64,000 nucleotides of DNA from Mesorhizobium loti (GTDB taxonomy: Bacteria > Pseudomonadota > Alphaproteobacteria > Rhizobiales > Rhizobiaceae): the NCBI RefSeq assembly GCF_013170705.1, contig NZ_CP033334.1, positions 2,023,501 through 2,087,500 on the forward strand, read 5' to 3'. Position 1 is the stretch's first letter; every line of letters starts with the position of its first letter. A program made the position numbers and the translations under genes. The notes beneath the pieces were generated by a model, which saw only the letters and a program-made list of their open reading frames with translations, ran no database searches and was not told the origin of the DNA. Below, in pieces: positions 8,510-17,461 of the stretch.

Positions 8510-8540
8510 CCGGGACAGTGCCCGACTGAGCCTGTCCCGG
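8510..8540 (+). terminator. Inverted repeat between MDR gene and glycosyltransferase operon
   Basis: A perfect 9-base stem, CCGGGACAG at 8510-8518 pairing with CTGTCCCGG at 8532-8540 across a 13-base loop, lies in the 220-base gap before the GT87 gene. It is followed by a weak T-containing stretch (atgttgttgg), so it may act as a terminator or a leader structure. Nothing else recognisable was seen in this gap. Confidence 0.35.
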
Positions 8541-8559
8541 ATGTTGTTGGGGTGTCTTG

Positions 8560-9756
8560 ATGACGATGTCCAAGCCGGTTTTCGACCGTTTGGGACTTGG
8601 CCTGTGGATCGGAGCGTTCCTGGTCGTTCTTGTCCTGGTCTTGTGGTCGCCCCATACGCGGACGGTCTGGCAAGCCTATATAGACGGCAGCGAGGCGCTG
8701 CTGGCCCGCCGGCCGCTCTACAATATCCAGTCCGAGATGGGATATCTCTATGCGCCGGCCTTTGCCGCGCTCTATGTTCCGATGGTCAAGCTCGGCCCGC
8801 ATCTGGGCGGCCTGGTATGGCATACTATCGGTTTCGCGGCGCTGACCTTTGCCGCGATGCGGCAGGTGCGCAAACTCGGCGGCGGGGAATTGCCATGGCT
8901 GCTTTCCTTCGGGCTGTTCCTTGCCCTGCCGATGGCGTTGGGTGCGATCCGTAACGGCCAGGCGACTATCCTTTTGACCGGTGCCTGCTGGCTTCTCACT
9001 TTGTCGGCGCTCGAAGGACGGCGCGCCGAAACCTTTTTCTGGGCTTCGCTTGCCATCATAGCCAAGCCGACCGCGGTCATCATGCTGTTGCTGGTGGGAG
9101 CCCTGCGTTTCCGGCTGATACCGGTGCTCGTGCTGGCGGTGCTGTTCGTGCTCGCCTTACCCTACGCTTTCGCGCCCGCCGGCTATCTCAACGACCAATA
9201 TCGTGATTTCGCCGGGATGCTGACCTCGATGGCGGTCGACAACACCAGCCATTTTGTCCCCACTGACTTCACGGCGCCGTTCACCAAAATGGGGCTGCCC
9301 ATCCCGGAATCCGGCGCCACGATCGTGCGCATCGTCATGGCCCTGTTTACGCTTTCAGCCGTCATCTGGTTTGACCGCAAGCTCGAACGCGGAACGGCCG
9401 GCCTCGCCATCTTCCTGACGGCTACGTTCTACATGTGCGTCTTCAACCCGCGCGTCGAGCCCAACACCTATGCCATGATCGCCGTGCCAGCCGGTCTCGC
9501 TATTGCCCTGTTGTGGCGCGAGGAACGAGGCGGCATGTTGGCCTCGGTGCTGTCCGTGATGCTGCTCCTGACAGGCTTGACGGGCGTCGAGCGCCATATC
9601 CAGGATTTCACGTACCCCTGGTTCCGGCCGATCGCGGTCACCCTTATCGCCGGTTCGCTGATCTGGTGGTTTTGGGCGAGATCCGGCAACAAGAGGGCGC
9701 GAGACATGATGACGCGAGACAAGATGATGAATGAGAGGCCTGTCGCAAATGGCTGA
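8560..9756 (+). CDS. GT-C fold membrane glycosyltransferase (GT87/DUF2029-like)
   Basis: The 398-residue integral membrane protein has about ten hydrophobic segments, beginning with LGLWIGAFLVVLVLVLW at residues 10-26. GT-C enzymes of the GT87 class use polyprenyl-phosphate sugars as donors and act on the periplasmic side; the loop after the second segment (YIDGSEALLARRPLYNIQSE) resembles the usual acidic donor loop region. The ATG at 8560 is chosen; a TTG immediately before it is also in frame. The stop overlaps the GtrB-like gene, starting a four-gene coupled operon (GT-C, GtrB, YdjC, GtrA). It is predicted to be the final transferase of the pathway; the acceptor (lipid A, core or polysaccharide) is not known. 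Confidence 0.75.
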   Translation: MTMSKPVFDRLGLGLWIGAFLVVLVLVLWSPHTRTVWQAYIDGSEALLARRPLYNIQSEMGYLYAPAFAALYVPMVKLGPHLGGLVWHTIGFAALTFAAMRQVRKLGGGELPWLLSFGLFLALPMALGAIRNGQATILLTGACWLLTLSALEGRRAETFFWASLAIIAKPTAVIMLLLVGALRFRLIPVLVLAVLFVLALPYAFAPAGYLNDQYRDFAGMLTSMAVDNTSHFVPTDFTAPFTKMGLPIPESGATIVRIVMALFTLSAVIWFDRKLERGTAGLAIFLTATFYMCVFNPRVEPNTYAMIAVPAGLAIALLWREERGGMLASVLSVMLLLTGLTGVERHIQDFTYPWFRPIAVTLIAGSLIWWFWARSGNKRARDMMTRDKMMNERPVANG

Positions 9757-10735
9757 GTCGCGGCCTGTTCTCGATATCGTGGCGCCGTTCTTGAACGAGG
9801 CGCAATCGGCATCGGCTTTTGCCGCATTGCTCGACAAGCTTGAAGCCGCGGTGGCGCAGCTTTTCGGCATGGACGTCCACAAGATCCTGGTCGATGACGG
9901 CAGTCGCGACGATGGCGCCGAGCGGTTTTCGCGGGCGCTGTCGGGTTCCTGGGAGATCGTGCGGCTCAGCCGCAATTTCGGCAAGGAGGTCGCGGTGCTC
10001 GCCGGCCTCGACCGGTCGCGCGGCGACATGGCGCTGGTCATGGATGCCGACCTCCAGCATTCGATGGACACCAGCCTGAAGATGATCGCGGAGCTGGTGG
10101 AAAACCCCGATATCGATGTCGTCTACGCGCAGAACGACCGCCGGGAGGCGAGCTGGCGGCGCTCCCAGCTGGCGCGGCTTTTCTACAGCCTGATCAACAG
10201 CAGCCAGCGTTTCGACATTCCCGAGAATGCGGGAGATTTTCGCGTCATGCGTGGTGCCGTGGTGCGCGCGCTGACGAGCCTGCGCGACAAGCGGCGCTTC
10301 AACAAGGGCCTGTTCGCCTGGGCCGGCTTCCGCCAGAAAGCCATACAATATTCGCCCGAGAGCCGTGCCACCGGGACGTCGAAATGGAGCCGGCTCAACC
10401 TGATCGCCTTCTCGCTGGAAGGGTTTACCTCCTTTTCCGTCATTCCGTTGCGCATCATCAGCCTGAGCGGGATGCTGGCGGCATTGGCGGGCCTCGTCTA
10501 CGGAGCCAAGGTCTTCTTCGAGGTGATGTTCTACGGCATCGCCGTTCCCGGCTATCCCAGCCTCATGGTCGCCGTCGTCCTGCTCGGCGGCCTCAACCTC
10601 ACCTTGCTTGGCCTGATCGGCGAATATGTCTGGGTCACGCTCTCGGAAAGCAAGGACCGGCCGGTCTATATCGTGCGCGATGTCATGCGCGGCGAGATGG
10701 CCCCTGACAGGCCGCCGGGCGCTTCCGGAACATGA
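9749..10735 (+). CDS. GtrB/ArnC-like polyprenyl-phosphate glycosyltransferase (GT2)
   Basis: The 328-residue protein has a GT-A catalytic domain with IVAPFLNEAQSA near the start, KILVDDGSRDDGA, LSRNFGKEVAVLAGLD and the metal-binding DADLQHSMD. Two C-terminal membrane helices follow (VIPLRIISLSGMLAALAGLV and LMVAVVLLGGLNLTLLGLIG). This is the architecture of GtrB, DPM1 and ArnC, which load a sugar onto undecaprenyl phosphate at the cytoplasmic face. The start at 9749 overlaps the end of the GT87 gene; an earlier ATG at 9731 is possible. The stop overlaps the YdjC gene (ATGA). The sugar donor is unknown; an N-acetylhexosamine is suggested by the deacetylase next door. Confidence 0.88.
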   Translation: MAESRPVLDIVAPFLNEAQSASAFAALLDKLEAAVAQLFGMDVHKILVDDGSRDDGAERFSRALSGSWEIVRLSRNFGKEVAVLAGLDRSRGDMALVMDADLQHSMDTSLKMIAELVENPDIDVVYAQNDRREASWRRSQLARLFYSLINSSQRFDIPENAGDFRVMRGAVVRALTSLRDKRRFNKGLFAWAGFRQKAIQYSPESRATGTSKWSRLNLIAFSLEGFTSFSVIPLRIISLSGMLAALAGLVYGAKVFFEVMFYGIAVPGYPSLMVAVVLLGGLNLTLLGLIGEYVWVTLSESKDRPVYIVRDVMRGEMAPDRPPGASGT

Positions 10736-11547
10736 CGCGGCGCATCCGCCTGATCGCCGACGATTACGGCCTGGCACCCGGCGTCTGCACCGGGATTCTC
10801 GACCTGCTCGATCGCGGACGCCTGACCGGCACCAGCTGCATGACCGGCTTTCCGGAATGGCCTGACGCGGCGGCGCGTATCAAGCCGCTGTGCGGCCGCG
10901 CGGCGGTCGGTCTGCACCTGACCCTCACCGACCAGCCGGCCATCACCGGCCGGTCGAGCCTGGCGCCGGACGGCCGGCTGCCGCCGCTGCGTTCGCTGGC
11001 ATTGCCGGTCCTGCGCGGCCGCGTCGACGCGCGGGACGTCCATGCCGAGCTCGACGCGCAGTACAACCGCTTCGTCGAGGCGTTGGGCCGCCAGCCTGAC
11101 TTCATCGACGGGCACCAGCACGTGCATTTCCTGCCGGCCGTGCGCACATGGCTGCGGGCGCGGTTTTCCGAAGGCGGCAGGCCGGCGCTGCGTGGTGCCC
11201 CGGCAATTGGCGGGGCCGCGGTGGCGCCTAAAGTCGCGGCAATCGCTGCCTTGGCCGCCGGCTTCAACCGGTCGATGGCGCGCGCCGGCTTCATCGTTTT
11301 CGAGCCGCTCGCGGGCATCTACGACTGGCGGCAACCCGAAAGATTTGCTCCGGTTCTGCAAGCCTCGGTCGAAGCACTGCCGCAACGGGGCCTGTTCATG
11401 TGCCATCCCGGCCATGTCGACGAGACGCTGCGGGCACGCGACCCGATGCAAGGCGTGCGCGAGGTGGAATTCTCGGTCTTGGCCTCGGACGCGTTCGGCG
11501 CGAGCCTGGCCCGCGCCGGTGTCGAGATCATGGGCGGCAAGGGATGA
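10732..11547 (+). CDS. ChbG/YdjC-family carbohydrate deacetylase (NaxD-like)
   Basis: The 271-residue protein carries the metal-site motifs of the YdjC family: LIADDYGLAPGV (Asp ligand, residues 6-17), VGLHLTLTDQ near 59, FIDGHQHVHFLP (His ligands) near 123, and a late CHPGHVDE. Family members remove N-acetyl groups from amino sugars; Francisella NaxD and Bordetella LgmC act on polyprenyl-phosphate-linked N-acetylhexosamine before transfer to lipid A. Overlaps of four bases on both sides tie it to the GtrB and GtrA genes, so a membrane-linked substrate is more plausible than chitobiose. The substrate assignment is inference. Confidence 0.82.
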   Translation: MTRRIRLIADDYGLAPGVCTGILDLLDRGRLTGTSCMTGFPEWPDAAARIKPLCGRAAVGLHLTLTDQPAITGRSSLAPDGRLPPLRSLALPVLRGRVDARDVHAELDAQYNRFVEALGRQPDFIDGHQHVHFLPAVRTWLRARFSEGGRPALRGAPAIGGAAVAPKVAAIAALAAGFNRSMARAGFIVFEPLAGIYDWRQPERFAPVLQASVEALPQRGLFMCHPGHVDETLRARDPMQGVREVEFSVLASDAFGASLARAGVEIMGGKG

Positions 11548-11954
11548 GCGGCGCGGACCAGCCCCGCCGTTCGACCGGCAGCAAGATCGTGCGCTTTGCC
11601 ATTGTCGGGCTGGCGAACACGGCCATCGACCTTGCCGGCTTTTTCCTCCTGCTCAAGCTGCATGTCTCGCCGCTGCCGGCCAATGTCGTCTCGTGGTCCA
11701 TCGCCGTCGTCTTCTCTTTCGTGGCCAATGGCTTCTGGTCGTTCGAGCGCAACCACGCTATCCGGCTGCATGACGCTTTCCTGCGTTTCGTCTCGCTTGG
11801 GGCGCTGATTTCGCTCGGCGTTTCCAGCCTGTCGATCGCACTCTTCGCTGGCATCGCCGGCGTGTGGCCGGCCAAGATCGGCGGTGTCATCGTGGCGGCA
11901 GTGCTGAATTTCCTCGCCGCGCGCTGGTCGATCGAGGGCCGGCTGCTGAAATAG
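11544..11954 (+). CDS. GtrA family membrane flippase-like protein
   Basis: The 136-residue protein has four predicted membrane helices, starting FAIVGLANTAIDLAGFFLLL, and the family motif FVANGFWSFE near residue 60. GtrA proteins are thought to flip polyprenyl-phosphate-linked sugars made by GtrB to the periplasm. The start at 11544 overlaps the deacetylase stop (ATGA); the longer open frame to 11400 is a shadow of the deacetylase gene. As last gene of the operon it completes a load-deacetylate-flip-transfer series. The gene converges on the RND permease gene, leaving 63 bases between them. Confidence 0.88.
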   Translation: MSGADQPRRSTGSKIVRFAIVGLANTAIDLAGFFLLLKLHVSPLPANVVSWSIAVVFSFVANGFWSFERNHAIRLHDAFLRFVSLGALISLGVSSLSIALFAGIAGVWPAKIGGVIVAAVLNFLAARWSIEGRLLK

Positions 11955-12017
11955 CGGTACGGTCTTCCCTGACGAAGCCGCGAGCGGAAAACAGCCATCC
12001 CGTTTCCCGGATATTGC

Positions 12018-15000
12018 CTACTCCGCCGGCTCCATATTGGTGTAGGCGGCTTCCTCGAGCTCACGCTTGAGGCGTGCCTCCTCATGGGTCTTTGGCGTCA
12101 CGAAACGGCCAAGCAGGAGGTAGGCGACGGGCGTCAGGAACAGCGTCGAGATGGTGGCCAGTCCCAGCCCGCCGACGATCACCCAGCCGAGCGCCACGCG
12201 CGCCTCGGCGCCGGCGCCGGCGGCCAGCACCAGCGGCACGCCGCCAAGTATGGTGCAGATCATGGTCATCATAACCGGCCGCAGGCGGATGGTCGAAGCC
12301 TGCTCGATCGCTTCGCGCACGCCGAGCCCGCGGTCGCGCAGCTGGTTGGCGAATTCGACGATCAGGATGCCGTTCTTGGCCATGACGCCAACCAGCAGCA
12401 CCAGGCCGATCTGGCTGTAGGCGTTGAGGCTGGTGCCGGACAAGAGCAGCGCGAAGATCGCACAGGCGAGGCCGAGCGGCACGGTCGCCATGATGATGAC
12501 GGCGCTGACGAAGCTCTCGAACTGCGCGGCCAGCACCAGAAGGATGATGACCAGCGCGAAGCCGAAGATGGTGACCATGGCGCTGTTGGTCTCGCCCAGC
12601 GTCGCGGCCTCGGCCAGCGGCAGGATGCGGCTGCCCGGCGGCAAGAGCGGCGCGGCGATCTCCTCGGCGCGGCTCAGCGCGTCGCCAAGCGCGAAATTGC
12701 CCAAGAGGTTGGAGGTGATGGCCACCGATGGCTGCTGCTGCTCGCGCGACAGCGACGGCGGCACGGCGCGTTCGGTCAGCCTGGCGATGGTCGACATCGG
12801 CACGAAGCGGCCGTCGCCCGTCTTGAGGAAGACGTTTTCCAGATCGGTCGGATCGTTGATCGGATTGGTGGTGGAGACCAGCTTCACCCCATAGCTGCGG
12901 TCGGCGATGTAGACATCGACGACATCATTGCCGTCAAGCATGGCCTGCATGGTGTTGGCGAGCCCCGTGATGTCGATGCCGAGGTCGGAGGCGCGCTCGC
13001 GGTCGATGGCGACGGCCAGCTGCGGCTGCGTCGGGTCGATCGACAGGCGCGGCGTCTGGAAGCGCGGGTCCTTCTGCATCTCGGCGATGATCTTGACCGC
13101 CGCGTCGCCAAGCGCCTTGCGGTCGTTGCCGACGAGCGCGAACTGCAGGCCGTTGCCGGCGCCGCGGATGCCAAGGCTGTTGGGCTGAACCGGAAAGATG
13201 CGCACGCTCGGCACCTGCTTGGTCAGTTGGCTGATCTCGGCCATGATCTCCTGCTGGCTGCGGCTGCGCTCGTTCCAAGGGGCGAGCGTCATCACCATGA
13301 AGCCGGAATTGTAGGAGCCGTTCTGGCCGGCATTCTCGAAGGTTGAGCGGATCTCGCCGGAATCGCGCATCGGCTGGATCAGCTTCTCGATCTTCTGCAT
13401 CTGCTGCGTCGTGTAGTCGAGGCTGACGCCTTGAGGGGCATTGATGCGCAGCAGCACCGCCGCGCGATCCTCGGTCGGCGTCAGTTCCTGGCGGATGGTG
13501 CCGAACAGGGTGAAGGCGGTGCCGGCAAACAGCACAGCGACCAGAACCACGATCCAGGGCGCATCGAGGCAGGCGTGCAGCGCGCGCTTGTAGGCGGCAT
13601 TCAACGCACCACCGATACGGGCGCCGATGCCCTGGCCGCCTTCATGATGGAGCGATGCGTTCGTCAGCATGCGCGAGGCGAGCATCGGACAAAGCGTCAG
13701 CGCCACCACGCAGGACAGCAGCACCGACATGGCGAGCACGAAGCCGAATTCGCGGAACAGGCCGCCCGTCTGGCCCGGCAGGAACGAGATCGGCACGAAG
13801 ACGGCGACCAGCGTCAGCGTCGTGGCGACGACGGCGAAGAACACCTCCTGGGCGCCGAGCACGGCGGCAGCGCGTGGTCCCATGCCTTCGTTGCGCCGTC
13901 GCACGATGTTTTCCAGAACGACGATGGCGTCGTCGACGACAAGGCCCGTGGCCAGCACGAGGGCGAGCAGCGTCAGGATGTTGACCGAGAAGCCGGCCAG
14001 GTAGATGGCGGCGATGGTGCCGATCATGGCGACCGGCATCGACAGGCCCGGGATCAGCGTCGCGCGCCAGTCGAGCAGGAAGACGTAGATGACGATCAGC
14101 ACCATGGTGACCGACAGGCCGAGCGCGATCTCGACCTCGTGTACGGCGCCCTTGACGAAGACGGCGTCGTCACTGGTGACTTTGATTGCCATGCCCTTGG
14201 GAAGGTTTTCCTGCAGCTTGGCCACGGCGGCCTGGACGCCAGTCGAAATATCCAGCGTGTTCGATTCCGCCTGGCGGATGATGCCGATACCGATGCCGGT
14301 CTTGCCATCGGAACGCAACGTGGTCTGGCCGACATCGGGGCCGAGCGTGACGGTGGCGACATCGCGGATGCGCGTCGTGCCGCCGATGATGATGTTTTCG
14401 AATTCCTCGGGCGTGGTCACGTCGGCCGTGGTGCGGACGATCAGGTCCTGGTTGGTCGTGGTGATCGAACCGGCGGGCGAATCGAAAGCAACCGAGGCAA
14501 GGGCCGCCCTGAGGTCGGCCACGGTGAAACCGAGGCTGGCGAGCTTGTTCTGGTCGACATCGATGCGGAAGATCTTGTCGCGGTCGCCATAGACCTGGAC
14601 GTCGGCGACGCCAGGCACGGCGGCCAGTTCGTCCTCGATCTGGTCCTGGACCACCACGGTCATGTCCTGGATCGACATGTTGTCCGAGGTCACCGCCAAG
14701 CGCATCACTGCGTCGGAATTGGCATCGGCCTTGACGATGCGGGGCGGATCGGCCGTGTCCGGCATCTGATTGGCGACGCGGCCAACGGCATCGCGCACGT
14801 CGGAGGCGGCGACGTTGAGGTCGACACCGTCGTTGAACTCGATGGTGACACGGCTCGAGCCGAAGGAGGAGGAAGAAGAGATCGACTTGACGCCGGAGAC
14901 ACGGGCAACGGCGCCTTCGATCGTATCGGTCAGTTCGCGGTCGACGGTCTCGGCGGCCGCCCCCTCGAAAGTGGTCGAAACGGTGACCACCGCGCGGTCG

Positions 15001-15149
15001 ACGTCGGGCAATTCACGGATCTCGACGCCGTAAAAGGCCGCGAGCCCGGCAACCGCGATGAGCACGTTGAGCACGAAGGCCATGACCGGCCTGCGAATGA
15101 ACAGGGCGGTGAAGCCGGTATCGCTGGCGGCGTTGGCGGGCGCGGTCAT
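12018..15149 (-). CDS. RND efflux pump inner-membrane permease (AcrB/MdtB type)
   Basis: The 1043-residue protein has the RND layout: a first membrane helix with FIRRPVMAFVLNVLIAVAGL, a large periplasmic loop, six helices including the central GLVVDDAIVVLENIVRR (acidic proton-relay residues), a second periplasmic loop and six C-terminal helices with GVMAKNGILIVEFANQLRDR. It exports drugs or other hydrophobic compounds by proton antiport in a trimer with the fusion protein encoded just upstream. The start overlaps the fusion-protein stop (ATGA, 15146-15149). No outer-membrane channel gene is present, so a shared TolC is expected. The substrate is unknown. Confidence 0.92.
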   Translation of the reverse strand: MTAPANAASDTGFTALFIRRPVMAFVLNVLIAVAGLAAFYGVEIRELPDVDRAVVTVSTTFEGAAAETVDRELTDTIEGAVARVSGVKSISSSSSFGSSRVTIEFNDGVDLNVAASDVRDAVGRVANQMPDTADPPRIVKADANSDAVMRLAVTSDNMSIQDMTVVVQDQIEDELAAVPGVADVQVYGDRDKIFRIDVDQNKLASLGFTVADLRAALASVAFDSPAGSITTTNQDLIVRTTADVTTPEEFENIIIGGTTRIRDVATVTLGPDVGQTTLRSDGKTGIGIGIIRQAESNTLDISTGVQAAVAKLQENLPKGMAIKVTSDDAVFVKGAVHEVEIALGLSVTMVLIVIYVFLLDWRATLIPGLSMPVAMIGTIAAIYLAGFSVNILTLLALVLATGLVVDDAIVVLENIVRRRNEGMGPRAAAVLGAQEVFFAVVATTLTLVAVFVPISFLPGQTGGLFREFGFVLAMSVLLSCVVALTLCPMLASRMLTNASLHHEGGQGIGARIGGALNAAYKRALHACLDAPWIVVLVAVLFAGTAFTLFGTIRQELTPTEDRAAVLLRINAPQGVSLDYTTQQMQKIEKLIQPMRDSGEIRSTFENAGQNGSYNSGFMVMTLAPWNERSRSQQEIMAEISQLTKQVPSVRIFPVQPNSLGIRGAGNGLQFALVGNDRKALGDAAVKIIAEMQKDPRFQTPRLSIDPTQPQLAVAIDRERASDLGIDITGLANTMQAMLDGNDVVDVYIADRSYGVKLVSTTNPINDPTDLENVFLKTGDGRFVPMSTIARLTERAVPPSLSREQQQPSVAITSNLLGNFALGDALSRAEEIAAPLLPPGSRILPLAEAATLGETNSAMVTIFGFALVIILLVLAAQFESFVSAVIIMATVPLGLACAIFALLLSGTSLNAYSQIGLVLLVGVMAKNGILIVEFANQLRDRGLGVREAIEQASTIRLRPVMMTMICTILGGVPLVLAAGAGAEARVALGWVIVGGLGLATISTLFLTPVAYLLLGRFVTPKTHEEARLKRELEEAAYTNMEPAE

Positions 15150-16306
15150 GAGCCTTCGGCGGTGTTGGCGGCGCGCTGCTCCTGGCCGGCGATGCGGACC
15201 TCACCGCCTTCGCTGACGCTCTGGGTGCCTTCGGTGACCACCATGTCGCCGCTGTCGATCTCCGCGTCGATCAGCACGGTCTCGGTGTTGCGCTGGATGA
15301 TGCGCACCGGCACGCGTCTGGCCTTGCCGTCCTCGATCTGCCAGACATAGGCGCCGTCCGACCCCCACAGGATCGCCAGCGGGCTGACGGCCGGATAGGT
15401 CTCGCCGGGGAATTTCATGGTGATGGAGAACGACATGCCGGCGCGCAGCGAATCAGCCGGATTGGCGATCTTGGCCTTGACCAGCAGCGTGCGGCTCTTC
15501 TCGTCGATGTGGTTGTCGATGGCTGAAACCGTGCCGGTATAGGCGTTGCTGGGATTGGCGATCGGCGTCGCGGTCAATTGAGCGCCGACCTTGACGGCGG
15601 CGGCGAAGCGCTCGGGCACCTGGAAATCCACCAGGATCGAGGAGCGGTCGTCGAGGGTGGCGATCGCCGACTGGTTGGTCACATAGTTGCCTGCCGATAT
15701 CGGCAGGATGCCGACAGTGCCGGCGATCGGTGCCAGAATGGAGCGGCGCTGCAGCGCAAGCTCGGCGTCCTGGAGCGCCAGCTTGGCATTCGACAGGGTC
15801 ACCTCGGCGTCGGCCACCGCCACCGGGGTGGCGGCATTCGAGGCGCGCAGCGACTTGACGCGATCGAGCTTGGATTGCGCGTCCTGCAAAGCGAGTTTCG
15901 CCCGGTTCTGGGCGATGATCTCAGTTTCGGAATCGAGCGTCGCGATGATCTGTCCCTTGTCGACATGGCTGCCGGACTCGACCAGCAGTTCGGCAAGGCG
16001 GCCGGAACTGTAGGGATTGACGGTCACCGATGCGTTGGCGCGGCCAGTGCCGATCGCCTGCAGGCGATCGTTGATAACAGCCGAGGCGGCCGGCGATGCA
16101 ACGATGGTGGCAATCTGGGCGCGGTTGCCCCCCGTCTGCCGGGAGCCACCCGCCACCGTTTCTTTCGTTGGAGGTGTCGCGCCATAGGCCCAGTCGATAC
16201 CCCAGCGTGCCAGCACCTGCGGGGCGCCGGGGTAGAAGCGCGCCCATGCGGCCGCTGCGGCGACCACGATCACAAACGCAAGGACAATCTGTTTCCAGCT
16301 CGGCAT
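15146..16306 (-). CDS. RND efflux membrane fusion protein (periplasmic adaptor)
   Basis: The 386-residue adaptor starts with a membrane anchor, WKQIVLAFVIVVAAAAAWA, followed by the barrel-sandwich and hairpin: GRLAELLVESGSHVDKGQII (first lipoyl half), a coiled-coil region with KLALQDAQSKLDRVKSL, and ILAPIAGTVGILPISAGNYV (second half). It links the inner-membrane permease to an outer-membrane channel. The start at 16306 begins the anchor; an open frame extends further upstream without plausible coding character. No dedicated TetR or LysR regulator adjoins it; the RpiR gene upstream belongs to the opposite cluster. Confidence 0.9.
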   Translation of the reverse strand: MPSWKQIVLAFVIVVAAAAAWARFYPGAPQVLARWGIDWAYGATPPTKETVAGGSRQTGGNRAQIATIVASPAASAVINDRLQAIGTGRANASVTVNPYSSGRLAELLVESGSHVDKGQIIATLDSETEIIAQNRAKLALQDAQSKLDRVKSLRASNAATPVAVADAEVTLSNAKLALQDAELALQRRSILAPIAGTVGILPISAGNYVTNQSAIATLDDRSSILVDFQVPERFAAAVKVGAQLTATPIANPSNAYTGTVSAIDNHIDEKSRTLLVKAKIANPADSLRAGMSFSITMKFPGETYPAVSPLAILWGSDGAYVWQIEDGKARRVPVRIIQRNTETVLIDAEIDSGDMVVTEGTQSVSEGGEVRIAGQEQRAANTAEGS

Positions 16307-16497
16307 CGATACTCCAGCGGCAAGAATCGTCTGCCGGTTCCAGATTGAAGAGGATGCAGCGACGATACGGGCTGGCAGCGAACACCGGCCACGCCACACC
16401 CGATATCACCGGTTTATGGCAATTATCACGCAATCGTGCACATTAAATCTCGGTAACGTGAAATCCGCGACGCCCGGTTGGAGCGGATGCGATTGGC

Positions 16498-17325
16498 CTA
16501 ACGCAGCCCTTCCATCTCGCGGATGCGACGGGCGCCGTCGGCCTCGAGTTGTCTTGTGACGGCGCCGATCAATGTTTCGGCGACGACGAAAAGTGCCGCC
16601 GAAGAATCCCATGCCGAGGGCACGGCGGTTCGTCCGGCGATGACATGGCGGGCAAACCGGGCGATCGGCGACAGCCACTGATCGGTGAACAGCACGATCT
16701 GGACGCCGCGCTGGTGCGCCTTCTCGGCGAAGCGGACGAGACTGTCCTGGTAGCGCCTGATATCGAAGATCACCAGCACATCCCGCTTGCCCATGTCGAT
16801 CAGCCGATCGCGCCACATGCTCTCCTGGCCGGCGAGGTGAAAGACATCGGGCTGGATAACGGCAAGATGGGCGGCCATGTAGCGCGCCAGCGGGTCGGTG
16901 AAGCGGCCGCCAATCAGAAATGTCTTGCCACGCCGGTCGGCAAGCCGTGCGGCTATGTCGGCAAGCTGCTTGTCGGAGAGGTGGCGGAAGGTCTCGCGCA
17001 TATTGTCGAGCGTGGCTTCCAGCATCGGCGAGACCGTGCCGCCGCCGGGCGAGGGCGGGTTGAGGGTTCGTATCGCCGGCGATTGCAATTGCGCCGCCAG
17101 TTCGTCCTGCAGGGTCGACTGGAATTCCGGATAGTTCTGAAAGCCGAGCCGGGCCACGAAGCGCAGGATCGTCGGCGAGGAGACACCGGCCGCGGCCGAG
17201 AATTCGGCGACCGTCTTCAGGCCGATCATCGGATAGCTCGCGATCAGCGTCTGGGCCGCGCGCCGTTCGCCGGCCGGCATCGCGCCAATCCGGTCGGCGA
17301 TCAGTTCGGCAATGCTGGAAATCAT
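16498..17325 (-). CDS. MurR/RpiR family transcriptional regulator
   Basis: The 275-residue protein has an N-terminal RpiR helix-turn-helix (LKTVAEFSAAAGVSSPTILR, around residues 36-55) and a C-terminal SIS domain (KTFLIGGRFTDPLARYMA, then DVLVIFDIRRYQDSLVRFAE) that normally senses phosphorylated sugars or related metabolites. The start at 17325 has a G-rich ribosome-binding site (gggggaaaac before ATG); longer starts at 17364 and 17400 are possible. It is divergent from the amidohydrolase gene, so it is the probable regulator of the 17.4-24 kb gamma-glutamylation-like cluster. The effector is unknown. Confidence 0.87.
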   Translation of the reverse strand: MISSIAELIADRIGAMPAGERRAAQTLIASYPMIGLKTVAEFSAAAGVSSPTILRFVARLGFQNYPEFQSTLQDELAAQLQSPAIRTLNPPSPGGGTVSPMLEATLDNMRETFRHLSDKQLADIAARLADRRGKTFLIGGRFTDPLARYMAAHLAVIQPDVFHLAGQESMWRDRLIDMGKRDVLVIFDIRRYQDSLVRFAEKAHQRGVQIVLFTDQWLSPIARFARHVIAGRTAVPSAWDSSAALFVVAETLIGAVTRQLEADGARRIREMEGLR

Positions 17326-17461
17326 GTTTTCCCCCACCCGCTGGCCCCGCCCACGAGATCGCATTTGACAAAGCCGGGCAAACTGTATGAAATCATCCAT
17401 AGGGACGCAATGAGGCAAAATACGTAACATACGATACAGCGCTCCCCGGGGACGGCAGACT
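17326..17461 (+). promoter_or_regulatory. Divergent control region of the RpiR/amidohydrolase cluster
   Basis: A TTGACA hexamer at 17365-17370 is followed after 15 bases by TATGAA (17386-17391), a plausible though short-spaced promoter for the plus-strand genes. Downstream, an AT-rich stretch ATACGTAACATACGATA (17420-17436) with repeated TACG units is a candidate site for the RpiR protein. Both assignments are tentative. Confidence 0.35.

Noticed and set aside
13431..15350. 639-residue plus-strand frame opposite the RND permease
   Set aside because: High-GC shadow of the permease and fusion-protein genes: rich in Arg, Gly, His and Asp, no domain, no ribosome-binding site.
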